This document shows, piece after piece, positions 27,179-37,715 of a stretch of 64,000 bases of DNA; position 1 is the first letter of the stretch; every line of letters starts with the position of its first letter. The notes beneath the pieces were generated by a model that made no database searches, had not been told where the DNA came from, and worked only from the letters and a program-made list of their open reading frames with translations. The translations under genes were made by a program, and so were the position numbers. The stretch is from UBA5536 sp964592595 (GTDB lineage: Bacteria > Bacteroidota > Bacteroidia > Bacteroidales > F082), in NCBI GenBank assembly GCA_964592595.1, contig CAZQFH010000001.1:72004-136003 (forward strand). Direction: 5' to 3'.

Positions 27179-28165
27179 TTATTCGATTCCGCTGAAGTGT
27201 TTCATAAATTGCACCCGCTCGTAAGCGGCAGGATTATCTGCTTCTTTTACACTCATCTTACCAATAAAATCATCAGTTGACTTAAAATTGTGCTTTTTCA
27301 TCCAACTTTCTAATTCTTGGAGCATAATGCCAATTTCCTGGAAGCCTTTCTTGTAAAGCACTGATGCAATTTGTACGGCTTTTGCACCTGCCAACAGCTG
27401 CTTGATCATAGCTTTGCCATCGTGAATTCCTGTAGAAGCAGCAATATCGCAATGTACTTTGGTCGACATCATGGCAACCCAGCGCAAAGAAATTGCTAAC
27501 TCTTCGGCATGGCTGAAAACATTGGAAGCCTTAATCTCAAATTTGTCAATATCAATGTCAGGTGAGAAGAAACGGTTAAAGAAAACCAATCCGGAAATAC
27601 CTGTCCAGGAAAGTTTTAAAGCCATTTTTGACAGGCTCGAAAAATAATAGCTAATCTTAAGGGTGATCGGAATTTTTATGACTTTGGTGATCTTTTCAAC
27701 GATTTCAAAATAAATTGCTTCGTTATGATCGCTGTCGTTATGCGGATCGGAAGGGAGCACAAAAATATTCAGCTCCAGACCGTCAGCCCCTGCTTCCTCA
27801 ATCTTTTTGGCAAAATCGATCCATTCATGCGACGAAACACAGTTGATGCTTGCAATAATAGGGATATCAACAACTTGCTTAGCATCCCTGATTAGTTTGA
27901 TGTAACGGTCAACATCATTATGCCGGGTATAGTTACGGATATAATCTTCCGCTTCCGGATAATAATTGCTGTATTCATCCTGAACAAGCGTATGACTTGC
28001 ACTGTGTTTGATTTGTTCCTCGAACAGCGATTTTAAAACTACAGCAGCAGCTCCGTTAGCAGCGGCCTCTTTAATGTTTTCGACTGAGCTTGTAAGGCCT
28101 GAACTTCCGACTATGATCGGGTTTTTTAATTTCAGTCCCATATAACTTGTGGCCAGATTTACCAT
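27179..28165 (-). CDS. dihydroorotate dehydrogenase-like flavoprotein
   Basis: A 328-aa TIM-barrel protein of the DHOD-like family found in Bacteroidota. The N terminus (MVNLATSYMGLKLKNPIIVG) and FMN-binding glycines fit PyrD relatives. Where class 1 PyrD has ELNLSCPN with its catalytic Cys, this protein reads ELNIFVLPSD, so it probably does not oxidise dihydroorotate by the usual mechanism. It resembles the DHOD-like part near PreA more than PyrD. The start is supported by a GGAGG sequence just upstream, rare in this window. It stands alone. Confidence 0.85.
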   Translation of the reverse strand: MVNLATSYMGLKLKNPIIVGSSGLTSSVENIKEAAANGAAAVVLKSLFEEQIKHSASHTLVQDEYSNYYPEAEDYIRNYTRHNDVDRYIKLIRDAKQVVDIPIIASINCVSSHEWIDFAKKIEEAGADGLELNIFVLPSDPHNDSDHNEAIYFEIVEKITKVIKIPITLKISYYFSSLSKMALKLSWTGISGLVFFNRFFSPDIDIDKFEIKASNVFSHAEELAISLRWVAMMSTKVHCDIAASTGIHDGKAMIKQLLAGAKAVQIASVLYKKGFQEIGIMLQELESWMKKHNFKSTDDFIGKMSVKEADNPAAYERVQFMKHFSGIE

Positions 28166-28174
28166 AATTCCTCC
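28166..28174 (-). promoter_or_regulatory. canonical Shine-Dalgarno site of the DHOD-like gene
   Basis: On the minus strand GGAGGAATT directly precedes the ATG at 28165. Most genes in this window lack such a site, as is usual in Bacteroidota. It confirms the start codon. Confidence 0.7.
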
Positions 28175-28563
28175 GTTGCTTGATGTTGGATTCGTCCGAT
28201 ATTAAAACACCTTTGTGCTTGCAAAGCTAAGAAACAAATTATTCAAAATCATTCTAAATTTGTTAGCTACACTTTTGTTTGTTATTTGCTTGCTTTTCTT
28301 TTACTCAAAAATACGTGTATTGGGCTCCTTAAGCATTTCATTTTATTTGCCTGATTTTAAACTTAATTTTTACCGATAAATGTTTTTAACACTTAGCTGT
28401 TTACAACTATGTTAATCACTAAGTATCTATACGGTTGAGATAATGTATTTTTGGACTGTAAAAGCTCTCGACATCAAGAGATTTCGATAAATAAACAATT
28501 TCCGGTTATTGGATCTGTTAGGTTGGATAGCAGGTCAATTTCAGGGGACATATAGAACAACCA
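28175..28563. other. divergent intergenic region before the T9SS operon
   Basis: Nearly 400 bases without a gene. On the minus strand TAGCTTTG (28222-28229) could be the -7 box of the DHOD-like gene. On the plus strand TATTTTTG (28446-28453) fits TAnnTTTG and would give an untranslated leader of about 100 bases for the T9SS operon. Neither has a convincing -33 box. Nothing else was seen. Confidence 0.4.
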
Positions 28564-31500
28564 ATGAACCCGCGATTTTATATCAATGTATTACTCGGAT
28601 TACTGTTTTCGGTAGGCTTATTCGCACAACCAAATGTTGTTGGAAATCCCTCTGATACAGCTATCTGTGTTGATGCAAGCGCTAATTTTAGGGTGATTGC
28701 CGTAAACACAGCTGCCTATCAATGGCAGGAGAATGATGGTGTAGGATGGTATAATATCACTGAAACCATAGCATATGCTTCTGGATACAATACCCCATTA
28801 CTCACGCTCTCGGATGCCAATTTGGGACTAAATGGATACCTGTATCGCTGTGTTGTTTTTGATGCAGAGGGAGCTCAGGATATTTCTGAGGCAGCACAAT
28901 TGGGCGTGTATGAGCCTCCGATTATTATCTCGCAACCACTTGATAATAGGGTTTGTAAGAATGAAACGGCTGTTTTTGCAGTTCAGGCATTGAATGGTAC
29001 AGGATATAGCTGGCAGGAAAATATCGGGCAGGGTTGGGTTCTTCTGGAAGATAATTCCTTTTATCAGGGTACAAATTCAAATACGCTGGAAGTGTTTACC
29101 ACCACAGGCATGAATGGGTTTAGGTATCGCGTTATTGTTAGTAATGTAAGTTGCCCGGATACCAGTATAAGCGCCAGGCTGTTTGTTGATCCAACTCCTG
29201 TAGTGCAACAGATTACGGGCGGAGGAAATTATTGTATTGGAGGCGTTGGCGTCGAAATTGGATTAGCCGATTCTGAAACCGGAATCAGCTATCAACTGCT
29301 CAGAAACGATAACCCAACGGGTAATGTAATTGAAGGAGATAATGAACCTGTTTCGTTTGGATTGATCACCCAGGATGGCGTTTACAGTGTATTGGCAATC
29401 AATGGATTTACATCTTGTAGTGTTTTGATGGAGGGCTCAACAGAAGTTATTACAGATCCTCTTCCTTTGCAACAGCAGCTTAGCGGAGGTGGCGCTTATT
29501 GTCCTGGCGATGAGGCTCCCGAAATTTTTCTTACTGAAACAGAATCAAGTGTGGTTTATCAGTTATTTGCTAATGGAGCCTACACAGGTGCCGAAATTAT
29601 TGGAAATGGTTACATAAGCAGTTTTGGAAGATTTGCCGGCAGTGGTATCTACACCGTAACGGCTTTTAATCCATCAACAGGCTGCAGCACTCAAATGACA
29701 GGTCAGGTTCAGGTTATCCAGGATAATGCACCAAGTGTTTTTGCAGGCAGCAATCAGTTCATACAAAGGGGTGAAATAGCAAGTTTGAATGCATCAGCAA
29801 CTGGTGGTTCAGGCAATTACAATTTTAATTGGAATCCACAGGCTTATGTTCAACAACCTGATTGGTCATCAACCCAAACCATTCCCCTTTTTCAATCACG
29901 GCAGTTTTTAGTTAACGCTATAGATCAGCAAAGTGGCTGTGCTGCCCGACCTGATACCTTAATTGTTTATGTTGAAGATGGCGAGCTGGAATTGGAATTG
30001 ATCGCAAGTCAAACACAAATCTGTCCGGGCGATCAGGTGCAACTGTCTGCTATTGCGGGTGGTGGCACTGGAAATTATGCGTATCAATGGACTTCCCTTC
30101 CCGAAGGAATCAACTCAACAAATGCTCAATTGCTTGTAAATCCTGTTGCTTCAACAACTTATATCGTAACGCTTAACGATGGACAACAGATAATTCAAAA
30201 ATCTGTGAGCATTCAGGTAAATCCGGTTCCTTCTCAATATAGCCTCACAGGCGACGAAAACTATTGTGCCAACGAGGAAGGCGTTGAAATTGGTCTTAAT
30301 GGTTCAGAAAATGGTGCGATTTATCAGCTGATTCGTAATGATAATGATATAGTTGCAGAAAAATCCGGGACTGGTCAGGCAATTGTGTTTGGCACTTATG
30401 GTGTTGGAAATTATCAAATTGAGGCCAAGTTTTCTTCTGGCAGCTGTTCACGAATAATGAATGGTGAATTATCAGTGAGTGTGCTTTCATCACCAATTTT
30501 ATCAGCCGGAGCAAATCAATACATTTCAAATGGAAATCAGACAACACTTTCATCATTTGTGCAGGGAGGCTCTGGAAATTATGAATTTAGCTGGACGCCA
30601 TTTGATAAGCTCTTAAATCCAAATCAGCAAAACCCGGCAACTTTGCCGCTTTTCGAAACCACGCTTTTTGAGGTTATGGCAACTGATAGGAATACGGGAT
30701 GTTATAGTAATGCTGCGCAAACAGTGGTTTTCGTTACAGGTGGAGACCTTGATCTCAGCCTAAACTCCGATCAGTACAGCATCTGCTCGGGCGAGTCAGT
30801 TCAGTTGCAGGCTTTGCCATCAGGAGGTTCGGGGAATTATGTATATCAGTGGCAATCAAACCCTCCCGGATTAGATGCTATTGTTTCAAATCCTTTGGTT
30901 ACTTTAACATATTCAAGCTGGTTGATTCTTACAATAACTGACGGATTTACGGTGCTCAGCGATTCAATTTTTATCGCAGTCCGACCTTTGCCTCAAGCCT
31001 TCACTTTGGGTGGAGGCGGTAGTTATTGTATAGGCGAAACGGGTGTTGAAGTGAATCTGACTGGCTCAGCATATGATGTGTTTTATACGCTTTATCGCAA
31101 CGGAATAAATACAGGTCAGGTTCGAACAGGCAATGGGCAGGCTATTGCCTATCCAAATCAAATTATTGAGGGAGTTTATCAAATCAAGGCGTTTTCCCAA
31201 CAACAAATTTGTACCAGCATGATGCCTGGAAGTGTTGAAGTTGTAGCCAAGCATCCTCCTGTTGGTTTTGCAGGATATGATCGCACGATTCAAACAGGAA
31301 CAGTAACTAACCTAAATGCCGAAGCGTCAGGCGGATCTGGTAATTATACTTACGAATGGTCTCCTGAATCACTGCTTGTAAACCCTGCTTCGCAACAAAC
31401 ACTCACTGTGCCATTAAGTCAGAATACTGTTTTTAATTTGAATGTAGCAGATAACCAAAGTGGCTGTCAATCTCAACCCGATCAGGTACAGGTTTTTGTT

Positions 31501-34500
31501 CAGGGGGGCACTTTGCAGGTGATGGCATCAGCAAACCAACAAACTGTTTGTAAGGGATCAGCTGTTGAGCTTAATGCGATGGCAACCGGAGGTACAGCAA
31601 ATTATTATTACAGCTGGACCTCAGTTCCTGCAGGTTTTTACTCAGGTGAAGCGCAGCCTGTTGTAGTTCCTTCAGCTTCTGCCTGGTACAAGGTCACTGT
31701 TTATGACGGGCAACAAAATGCATCAGACAGTATTTTTGTTGAGGTTTCACAGCCTCCTCAAATATTTGCGGTTTTTGGTGGTGGACAGATTTGTGAAACG
31801 GGTCAAACACAACAGGTTTTTTTGGATGGAAGTGAACTCGGCATTCATTACAGGCTTTATCATGAAAGCATTTTAAAGTTGGAATTATTCGGCACAGGAT
31901 CAGCGCTACAGTTTGGTGGATATGATCAGCCCGGAAGTTACACTGTTACAGCAGTTAATGCTGATGGCTGCCAAAAAATGATGAGCGGAGAAGCCGTCAT
32001 CTTGCAAGCCATAGCTCCTTTAGTAAATGCCGGGCCAGATAAGTGGATTGGCCAAAATGAACAGGTTACACTTGAAGGAAGTTTAGCTGGTGATCAAACC
32101 ACGACATTCAACTGGAATCCAGCTGCTCAGTTGCTTAATCCAGCTGCCTTACAGCCCACAACCATTCCTTTAGTCAATTCAACTTTGTTTGCCCTGCAAG
32201 CAACAAACCCTGCTTGCGGCAATTCAACAGATTATGCTACCGTTTTTGTAACCGGCGGTTCGCTCACACTATCACTTTATCACTCCCCTGTGTCGTGTCC
32301 GGGCGAGGCTGTCAATCTTTTTGCATTGCCCGGCGGAGGTGCAGGCAATTATTCCTACTCCTGGACGTCGAACCCTGCGGGGTTTTCGTCTGATGAGATC
32401 AATCCGGTAGTTTACCCAAGTGAAGCTACCTGGTATATTTTTAGCTTGACAGAGAATGATCAAAGTCTTAAAGATTCAGTTTTGATCTCACCGCTTGATC
32501 AGCCGCAGTTCTTTGATGTTATTGGGGGTGGACAAGTTTGCAGCGGTAATGACCTGCCGCAAATTCAACTTTCGGGTTCCGAATCAGGGGTTGTTTACAC
32601 CCTGATGCACAATGGTTTTGAAACAGATTATTCCCTCCCCGGAAATGGCTTTGCACTGTATTTTGAAGCCGTTGAAGGATCAGGGAATTATCAGATTATT
32701 GCCTTCAATGAGCTTTCAAGTTGTACCTCGCTGATGATCGGATCTGTTGAAGTTGAAGTATCGGCTTCACCAGTTGTTTTTGCCGGATTCGATCAAATGA
32801 TACAAATCGGTGAGTCGGCATCTATAAATATGGAAGCTGTCGGGGGTTCGGGTGAGTATTCGTATCTATGGTATCCTAACTGGCTTGTTGAATCTCCCGA
32901 AAATGCCACTACTTTGACAACACCTTTAGATCAAACTACTGTTTATTTTGCTTCGGCAACAGATTTGTTGTCGGAATGCATCTCGGAACAAGATACCGTA
33001 ATCATCTTTGTTGAAGGAGGCCAACTCAGGGCCAGAATACTAACTGGCCAGAGTCAGCTCTGTGAGGGGCAAAACTTTAAGGCAATGGCACTTCCCAGTG
33101 GAGGTTCAGGGTCTTATGCGTATTTATGGACTAATCAGGAGAGTGAAGTGTTGGGAAATGAGGCTCAGCTTGCGGTGGATTTGTTTCAAAACAGCTGGAT
33201 TTTTCTGTCAGTTTCAGACGGTGAAAATACAATAAACGATTCAGTTTATGTAGCAGTGGCTCCCGAAATTCTGCAATATGCGGTTACCGGCGGAGGACAC
33301 TATTGTGCCGGATCAGAAGCTCCTGAAATCGGGCTTTCAGTTTCGGAATCGGGTGTTCAGTACGATTTATTCAAGGGAGAGCAATTGCTTTTTACTGTTC
33401 AGGGATCCGGCGAAGCAATCTCTTTTGGCCAGCAAACCATGTCAGGAATTTATACGGTTGAGGCCTACCGCTCTGGTTTTCCATGCCGTAAGGCGATGGC
33501 AGGAGCAGCAGTGATCGTCAGAAATATGATACATCAGCTCGATGCGGGTCAGGATTTATTTATTCCCAGAGGCACTTCTGCAAATCTTCAGGCAATTGTT
33601 AGTAATGGCTCCGGAGATTATACTTTCCAATGGCAACCCGAATCGCTTGTAACGAATCCTGATGCTGCTACAACAGCCACGTTGCCCTTACAACAAAGTG
33701 TTTTCTTTGAGTTGTTTGTTACTGACAACCTTACTTTATGTGAGACAAGCGATCAGCTAAGCGTTTTTGTTACTGGAGGTGCACTTAGCGTGAGTTTGCA
33801 AGCCGGTGAGGCTTTTGTTTGTCCGGGTGAATCGCTCCTTATCAATGCTTTGCCATCTGGTGGCGAAGACAATTACAGCAGGCAATGGTTTGCTAACGGA
33901 CAATTACTAACCAATGTGGGTTGGCAGTTATTGGATTATCCTACCGAAGACACTTGGTATAAAATTGTTGTTGAGTCGGGCGATCAGCAAGCCAAAGATT
34001 CTGTTTTGGTTAGGATGAATGCTCTGCCTCAGGTATTTACATTAGATGGAGGAGGCTTGTTTTGCGATAGCCAGTTGCCTCCGGAAGTGTTCCTGACGGA
34101 CAGCGAATCAGGCGTGGAATACAAACTTTACCTCAATGGACAATTTACAGGATTAATCAAAAATGGCACTGGAAACACACTCAATTTTGGATCAAGATTT
34201 ACTCAGGGAAGTTACCACGCACTTGCTGTTAGTCAGGAGAATTGCGTGCAACTGATGGATGGGTTGGTAGAAGTGAGGCAAACAGCCAAAGCCCGTCAGT
34301 ATGACCTGCTTGGTGGAGGGCGCTGGTGCGATAATGAGCTTGGTAACGGTCTTTACCTTTCTGGTTCTGAAGCCGGAGTAGGTTACGCCTTATTGGATGA
34401 AGATGATACACCCATTGAAATGATTTTTGGGACGGGAAGTGCTATTGGTTTTGGCTCACCTACCGAAACAGGAGCGTATCGTGTTGTAGCTGATTTTCTT

Positions 34501-35241
34501 AACGAATCCTGTGCTCAACCTATGCGAGGGCTCGTTTCAGCTGTGATTGATCCGTCTCCACAACTACTTATTGCTGGCGAAACAACAGCATGCGAAAATG
34601 ATGAATTCATTTTAAGTGCTTCAGGTGCTGATGCTTATGAATGGTTTTTTAATCCAGTTCAAACTACTGATGAAGTTATTTTCCAAGCAACTGAAAACAT
34701 GGACTTTTTGGTAATAGGAACGAATAGCCTGGGCTGCAAGGATTCTGCAGATGTACAGCTCTTAGTGAATCCACGCCCTGATGTTGAACTCTTGATATAT
34801 GAGGATCAAAAAATGATAACAGCCACGCCTGATGATTTTCAGGAATACACTTTTTATTCAGGCTCATCGATTTTACAGTCAGGTGCATCCAACAAATTCA
34901 ATTATACCGGGATTGAATTGCCTGTCGATTCGATAGGTGTGGAAGCTGCAACAGCGGAAGGATGTGTTTCGGCAGCTGTCATTTTTGTGGAAACTAAAAA
35001 CGAATCAAATGCCTTTACACCCAACGATGATGGCATTAATGATGTATTCAGAAAAGGAGATTTTATCAGGGTGTTTAGTCGTTGGGGTGTTGAATTATTC
35101 AGCGGCAATGAAGGCTGGGACGGACGTTATAAAGGCAGTATGGTTACTCCTGGCACTTACTATTTTGTGCAGGAAGTCAGGGATGTAAATGGGGTTTTAA
35201 TCAGAACCGAAAAAGGCTCTGTAACACTTGTAATAGAATGA
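28564..35241 (+). CDS. giant repeat protein with T9SS type B (gliding-motility-associated) sorting domain
   Basis: A 2225-aa surface protein. A signal peptide (about 1-22) is followed by two Ig-like repeats (YQWQENDGVGW, YSWQENIGQGW). Then come nine copies of a module marked by GGGxYC, GSESGVxYxL, FG, a Tyr-Val-Ala strand and CxxxMxGxVEV. Six copies of a PKD-like double module (AGxDQxI, GGSGNYxYxW, NP, VFVxGG, CPGExVQL) are interspersed. The end (about 2145-2225) is a CHU_C-type domain: FTPNDDGINDVFRKGD and FSRWGVELFSG, ending without a charged tail. The stop overlaps the next gene by 4 bases. The role is probably adhesion or matrix, exported with the help of the partner PorP/SprF encoded two genes on. 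Confidence 0.9.
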   Translation: MNPRFYINVLLGLLFSVGLFAQPNVVGNPSDTAICVDASANFRVIAVNTAAYQWQENDGVGWYNITETIAYASGYNTPLLTLSDANLGLNGYLYRCVVFDAEGAQDISEAAQLGVYEPPIIISQPLDNRVCKNETAVFAVQALNGTGYSWQENIGQGWVLLEDNSFYQGTNSNTLEVFTTTGMNGFRYRVIVSNVSCPDTSISARLFVDPTPVVQQITGGGNYCIGGVGVEIGLADSETGISYQLLRNDNPTGNVIEGDNEPVSFGLITQDGVYSVLAINGFTSCSVLMEGSTEVITDPLPLQQQLSGGGAYCPGDEAPEIFLTETESSVVYQLFANGAYTGAEIIGNGYISSFGRFAGSGIYTVTAFNPSTGCSTQMTGQVQVIQDNAPSVFAGSNQFIQRGEIASLNASATGGSGNYNFNWNPQAYVQQPDWSSTQTIPLFQSRQFLVNAIDQQSGCAARPDTLIVYVEDGELELELIASQTQICPGDQVQLSAIAGGGTGNYAYQWTSLPEGINSTNAQLLVNPVASTTYIVTLNDGQQIIQKSVSIQVNPVPSQYSLTGDENYCANEEGVEIGLNGSENGAIYQLIRNDNDIVAEKSGTGQAIVFGTYGVGNYQIEAKFSSGSCSRIMNGELSVSVLSSPILSAGANQYISNGNQTTLSSFVQGGSGNYEFSWTPFDKLLNPNQQNPATLPLFETTLFEVMATDRNTGCYSNAAQTVVFVTGGDLDLSLNSDQYSICSGESVQLQALPSGGSGNYVYQWQSNPPGLDAIVSNPLVTLTYSSWLILTITDGFTVLSDSIFIAVRPLPQAFTLGGGGSYCIGETGVEVNLTGSAYDVFYTLYRNGINTGQVRTGNGQAIAYPNQIIEGVYQIKAFSQQQICTSMMPGSVEVVAKHPPVGFAGYDRTIQTGTVTNLNAEASGGSGNYTYEWSPESLLVNPASQQTLTVPLSQNTVFNLNVADNQSGCQSQPDQVQVFVQGGTLQVMASANQQTVCKGSAVELNAMATGGTANYYYSWTSVPAGFYSGEAQPVVVPSASAWYKVTVYDGQQNASDSIFVEVSQPPQIFAVFGGGQICETGQTQQVFLDGSELGIHYRLYHESILKLELFGTGSALQFGGYDQPGSYTVTAVNADGCQKMMSGEAVILQAIAPLVNAGPDKWIGQNEQVTLEGSLAGDQTTTFNWNPAAQLLNPAALQPTTIPLVNSTLFALQATNPACGNSTDYATVFVTGGSLTLSLYHSPVSCPGEAVNLFALPGGGAGNYSYSWTSNPAGFSSDEINPVVYPSEATWYIFSLTENDQSLKDSVLISPLDQPQFFDVIGGGQVCSGNDLPQIQLSGSESGVVYTLMHNGFETDYSLPGNGFALYFEAVEGSGNYQIIAFNELSSCTSLMIGSVEVEVSASPVVFAGFDQMIQIGESASINMEAVGGSGEYSYLWYPNWLVESPENATTLTTPLDQTTVYFASATDLLSECISEQDTVIIFVEGGQLRARILTGQSQLCEGQNFKAMALPSGGSGSYAYLWTNQESEVLGNEAQLAVDLFQNSWIFLSVSDGENTINDSVYVAVAPEILQYAVTGGGHYCAGSEAPEIGLSVSESGVQYDLFKGEQLLFTVQGSGEAISFGQQTMSGIYTVEAYRSGFPCRKAMAGAAVIVRNMIHQLDAGQDLFIPRGTSANLQAIVSNGSGDYTFQWQPESLVTNPDAATTATLPLQQSVFFELFVTDNLTLCETSDQLSVFVTGGALSVSLQAGEAFVCPGESLLINALPSGGEDNYSRQWFANGQLLTNVGWQLLDYPTEDTWYKIVVESGDQQAKDSVLVRMNALPQVFTLDGGGLFCDSQLPPEVFLTDSESGVEYKLYLNGQFTGLIKNGTGNTLNFGSRFTQGSYHALAVSQENCVQLMDGLVEVRQTAKARQYDLLGGGRWCDNELGNGLYLSGSEAGVGYALLDEDDTPIEMIFGTGSAIGFGSPTETGAYRVVADFLNESCAQPMRGLVSAVIDPSPQLLIAGETTACENDEFILSASGADAYEWFFNPVQTTDEVIFQATENMDFLVIGTNSLGCKDSADVQLLVNPRPDVELLIYEDQKMITATPDDFQEYTFYSGSSILQSGASNKFNYTGIELPVDSIGVEAATAEGCVSAAVIFVETKNESNAFTPNDDGINDVFRKGDFIRVFSRWGVELFSGNEGWDGRYKGSMVTPGTYYFVQEVRDVNGVLIRTEKGSVTLVIE

Positions 35242-37715
35242 GAAACAGCCTGCTGAGCATATTCTTCTTTTTGATTCTGCTAAGCTGGAACACAGTTTTA
35301 GGGCAGTCTTCACGTGTCGTGAAACAAGCGCAGAAAAAATATGAATTCAAAGACTACGCTGGTGCCGTAAAGCTTTGGAAAAAAGCTTTTGATCAGGAGA
35401 AAGATGCTACGCTAAGGCTGCAACTCGCCTATCAGCTTGGTGAGGCTTATGCACAAATGAATCAACTCGAAAAGGCTGAAGTATGGCTTAAAGATGCCGT
35501 TGAAAGTGATCAGCCTTCAGTGGAATGGCTTATGCTGAAAGCTTCTGTACAGTTAAAACTTAACCAGCCTGAATCAGCTCAAAAAACCATAGCGCAAGCA
35601 CTCGAAAAACAACCTTATTCCCGTCAATTACAGGATATGCTGGACATGATAAATCGCTGGCAAAAACAATCCTATCAAACAGATTTTCCCTTTGAGGAAC
35701 TAAAGTCTGTTAATACTTCTTACAGCGATTATACAGCCCTTTGGAATCAGGAGCGGCTCCTGGTTTCGAGCAGTCGTTCCGGCGGGCAACATCAAAGCAT
35801 TGATGGAAGAACTTCGGAGTATTACTCAGGGATTTTTGAGTTTAAACAAAATCAATTTGGTGATTTTGAGCAGCTAAATGAATTTAAATCTTTGAAAGGT
35901 CGCAATATCGGTACTCCTGCCATTGATCAATTACAGCAAAGAATTTTTTATACCAGCTGTAATAACGGTAAAAAACGCTGCACCATTTTAATGGCCTCCA
36001 TTGATCCAGTTACCGGAAAAATCAGCAGGCCTAAACCAGCCCCATTTATGCAAAAGAAGGTGCATTATGGTCATCCGTTTGTTCGTGAAGATGGCAAGAT
36101 GCTCTATTTCGTTTCTGACATGCCCGGTGGATATGGTGGCAAAGACATCTATAGGATCAGCATGCGCGAAGATGGTGGCTTTGGGCTGGCAATCAATATG
36201 GGGCCGCAGCTTAACACAACGGACGATGAACTTTTCCCGACAACAATAGGTGATAGTTTGTTATTGTTTGCAACAGAGCGCTATGCTGGTTATGGTGGTT
36301 TGGATTTATATGCCTCGCGGCTGAATGACGAACAGGCAAGCCGACCCATCCTGCTCGATTTTCCTTTCAATAGTCAGGGCGACGATTTTTACCTCACCTT
36401 AAAACCGGGTGGCATTCGCGGATGGCTCAGCTCCAACCGCAATAGTAATACAAATGACGATATCTACACTTTTGAAGCTTTTCCGCTACGGGCAATCCTC
36501 GAAGGAGAACTAAAAGAAGAACATTCCGGTAAGCTGTTGGCTGATGTGGATATAAAAATTCTTGAGAATGGACTGAGTAAAAACATGATTAAAACTGATT
36601 CGGGAGGATATTACCGGACAAGTGTTTCAATAGGAAGCAGCCTGGAAATTCATGCAGAAAAAGCTGGCTATTTTCCTGAAAAACGTTTTCAAAAAGTTGC
36701 CGACACAAGCCGTTTGATACGGCAGGATTTTGTGCTGGCGCTGCTAACTTATCCTGCTGCAATCAGTGGTTTTGTTACAGATAAAGAAACAAGGAAACCA
36801 CTTCATTCAGATAAGGTGATGATTAACGGGCCAGGTGGTTTCTATTTGGAAACATTCACTAATTCGCAGGGCGAATACCGTTTCGATTCCTTAAAACCTA
36901 ACCATATTTATACCGTGAAAGTGACCAAAAAGGGCTATTTCAGCGAATCACGTGTTTGCAGGATACCAGAAGCCCGAAAGCCGCTGCTGCTGAATAAGCA
37001 AAATGGGGTGGATATGGATTTTGAATTGGTTGCCATTCAGGAAAAGAAGGAGGTGGTGATTAATAATATTTATTATGACTTTGATAAGGCCACGTTACGC
37101 GAAAGCTCAAAATTGGAGCTGAACAAACTGGTCTCGATGCTGCGTGAAACACCCAACGTGATTGTGCAAATCAATGCCCATACCGATACGCGTGGTAGTC
37201 ATGCCTACAATGATAAACTTTCTGACAGTCGTGCTGCTTCCGTTGTTAATTATCTGATAGCTAACGGTATAGATCCGGAACGACTGGTATCCAGAGGTCT
37301 GGGTAAAAGTAACCCCATAATCCCAAATGCTAAATCTGAAACTGAACATCAGGCCAACCGAAGAACAACATTTACCGTAACCGGAACCGACTTTAAACCG
37401 GTAATTTCACAAAACAGTTTTATTCTGAAGGGGACGGCCGACCTTGTTTATCGGGTACAGCTTATGGCAACTGCCAATAGCTTTGATCCTGAAAGTTATT
37501 TTGCAGTTTTAAAAGCTATTATTCCTGATGCCAGGTTTTACGTAAATGCCACAAATAATATTTTCCGCTACGAAATAGGCGACAGACAGAATCTATCAAC
37601 TGCAGAAGCTTTGAAAAATCAGGTATTGGCTGCTGGTTTTGCAGATTGTTTTATTGTGCCTTATCACAACGGAAAACGCATCACAATGGAAGAAGCTAAA
37701 CAAATCAAACCATGA
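35238..37715 (+). CDS. OmpA-family protein with TPR, PD40 and carboxypeptidase-regulatory domains (PorE/SprE-like architecture)
   Basis: An 825-aa envelope protein. After a signal peptide, a TPR-like helical region spans about 27-140 and a PD40 beta-propeller spans about 160-410 (MLYFVSDMPGGYGGKDIY and YAGYGGLDLYAS). Two carboxypeptidase-like regulatory beta domains lie at about 412-585, and the OmpA peptidoglycan-binding domain at about 605-715 (YYDFDKATLRESS, HTDTRGSHAYNDKLSDSRA). A C-terminal extension at about 730-825 looks SPOR-like. This order matches PorE of the type IX system. It is coupled by 4-base overlaps to the giant type B protein before it and to the PorP/SprF gene after it, so it likely attaches the PorP-bound complex to peptidoglycan. 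Confidence 0.88.
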   Translation: MRNSLLSIFFFLILLSWNTVLGQSSRVVKQAQKKYEFKDYAGAVKLWKKAFDQEKDATLRLQLAYQLGEAYAQMNQLEKAEVWLKDAVESDQPSVEWLMLKASVQLKLNQPESAQKTIAQALEKQPYSRQLQDMLDMINRWQKQSYQTDFPFEELKSVNTSYSDYTALWNQERLLVSSSRSGGQHQSIDGRTSEYYSGIFEFKQNQFGDFEQLNEFKSLKGRNIGTPAIDQLQQRIFYTSCNNGKKRCTILMASIDPVTGKISRPKPAPFMQKKVHYGHPFVREDGKMLYFVSDMPGGYGGKDIYRISMREDGGFGLAINMGPQLNTTDDELFPTTIGDSLLLFATERYAGYGGLDLYASRLNDEQASRPILLDFPFNSQGDDFYLTLKPGGIRGWLSSNRNSNTNDDIYTFEAFPLRAILEGELKEEHSGKLLADVDIKILENGLSKNMIKTDSGGYYRTSVSIGSSLEIHAEKAGYFPEKRFQKVADTSRLIRQDFVLALLTYPAAISGFVTDKETRKPLHSDKVMINGPGGFYLETFTNSQGEYRFDSLKPNHIYTVKVTKKGYFSESRVCRIPEARKPLLLNKQNGVDMDFELVAIQEKKEVVINNIYYDFDKATLRESSKLELNKLVSMLRETPNVIVQINAHTDTRGSHAYNDKLSDSRAASVVNYLIANGIDPERLVSRGLGKSNPIIPNAKSETEHQANRRTTFTVTGTDFKPVISQNSFILKGTADLVYRVQLMATANSFDPESYFAVLKAIIPDARFYVNATNNIFRYEIGDRQNLSTAEALKNQVLAAGFADCFIVPYHNGKRITMEEAKQIKP

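Noticed and set aside
34973..35238. Type A sorting domain at the end of the giant repeat protein
   Set aside because: The FTPNDDGINDVF start and FSRWGVELF pattern are of type B (CHU_C), not the type A YPNP pattern seen in the two proteases.
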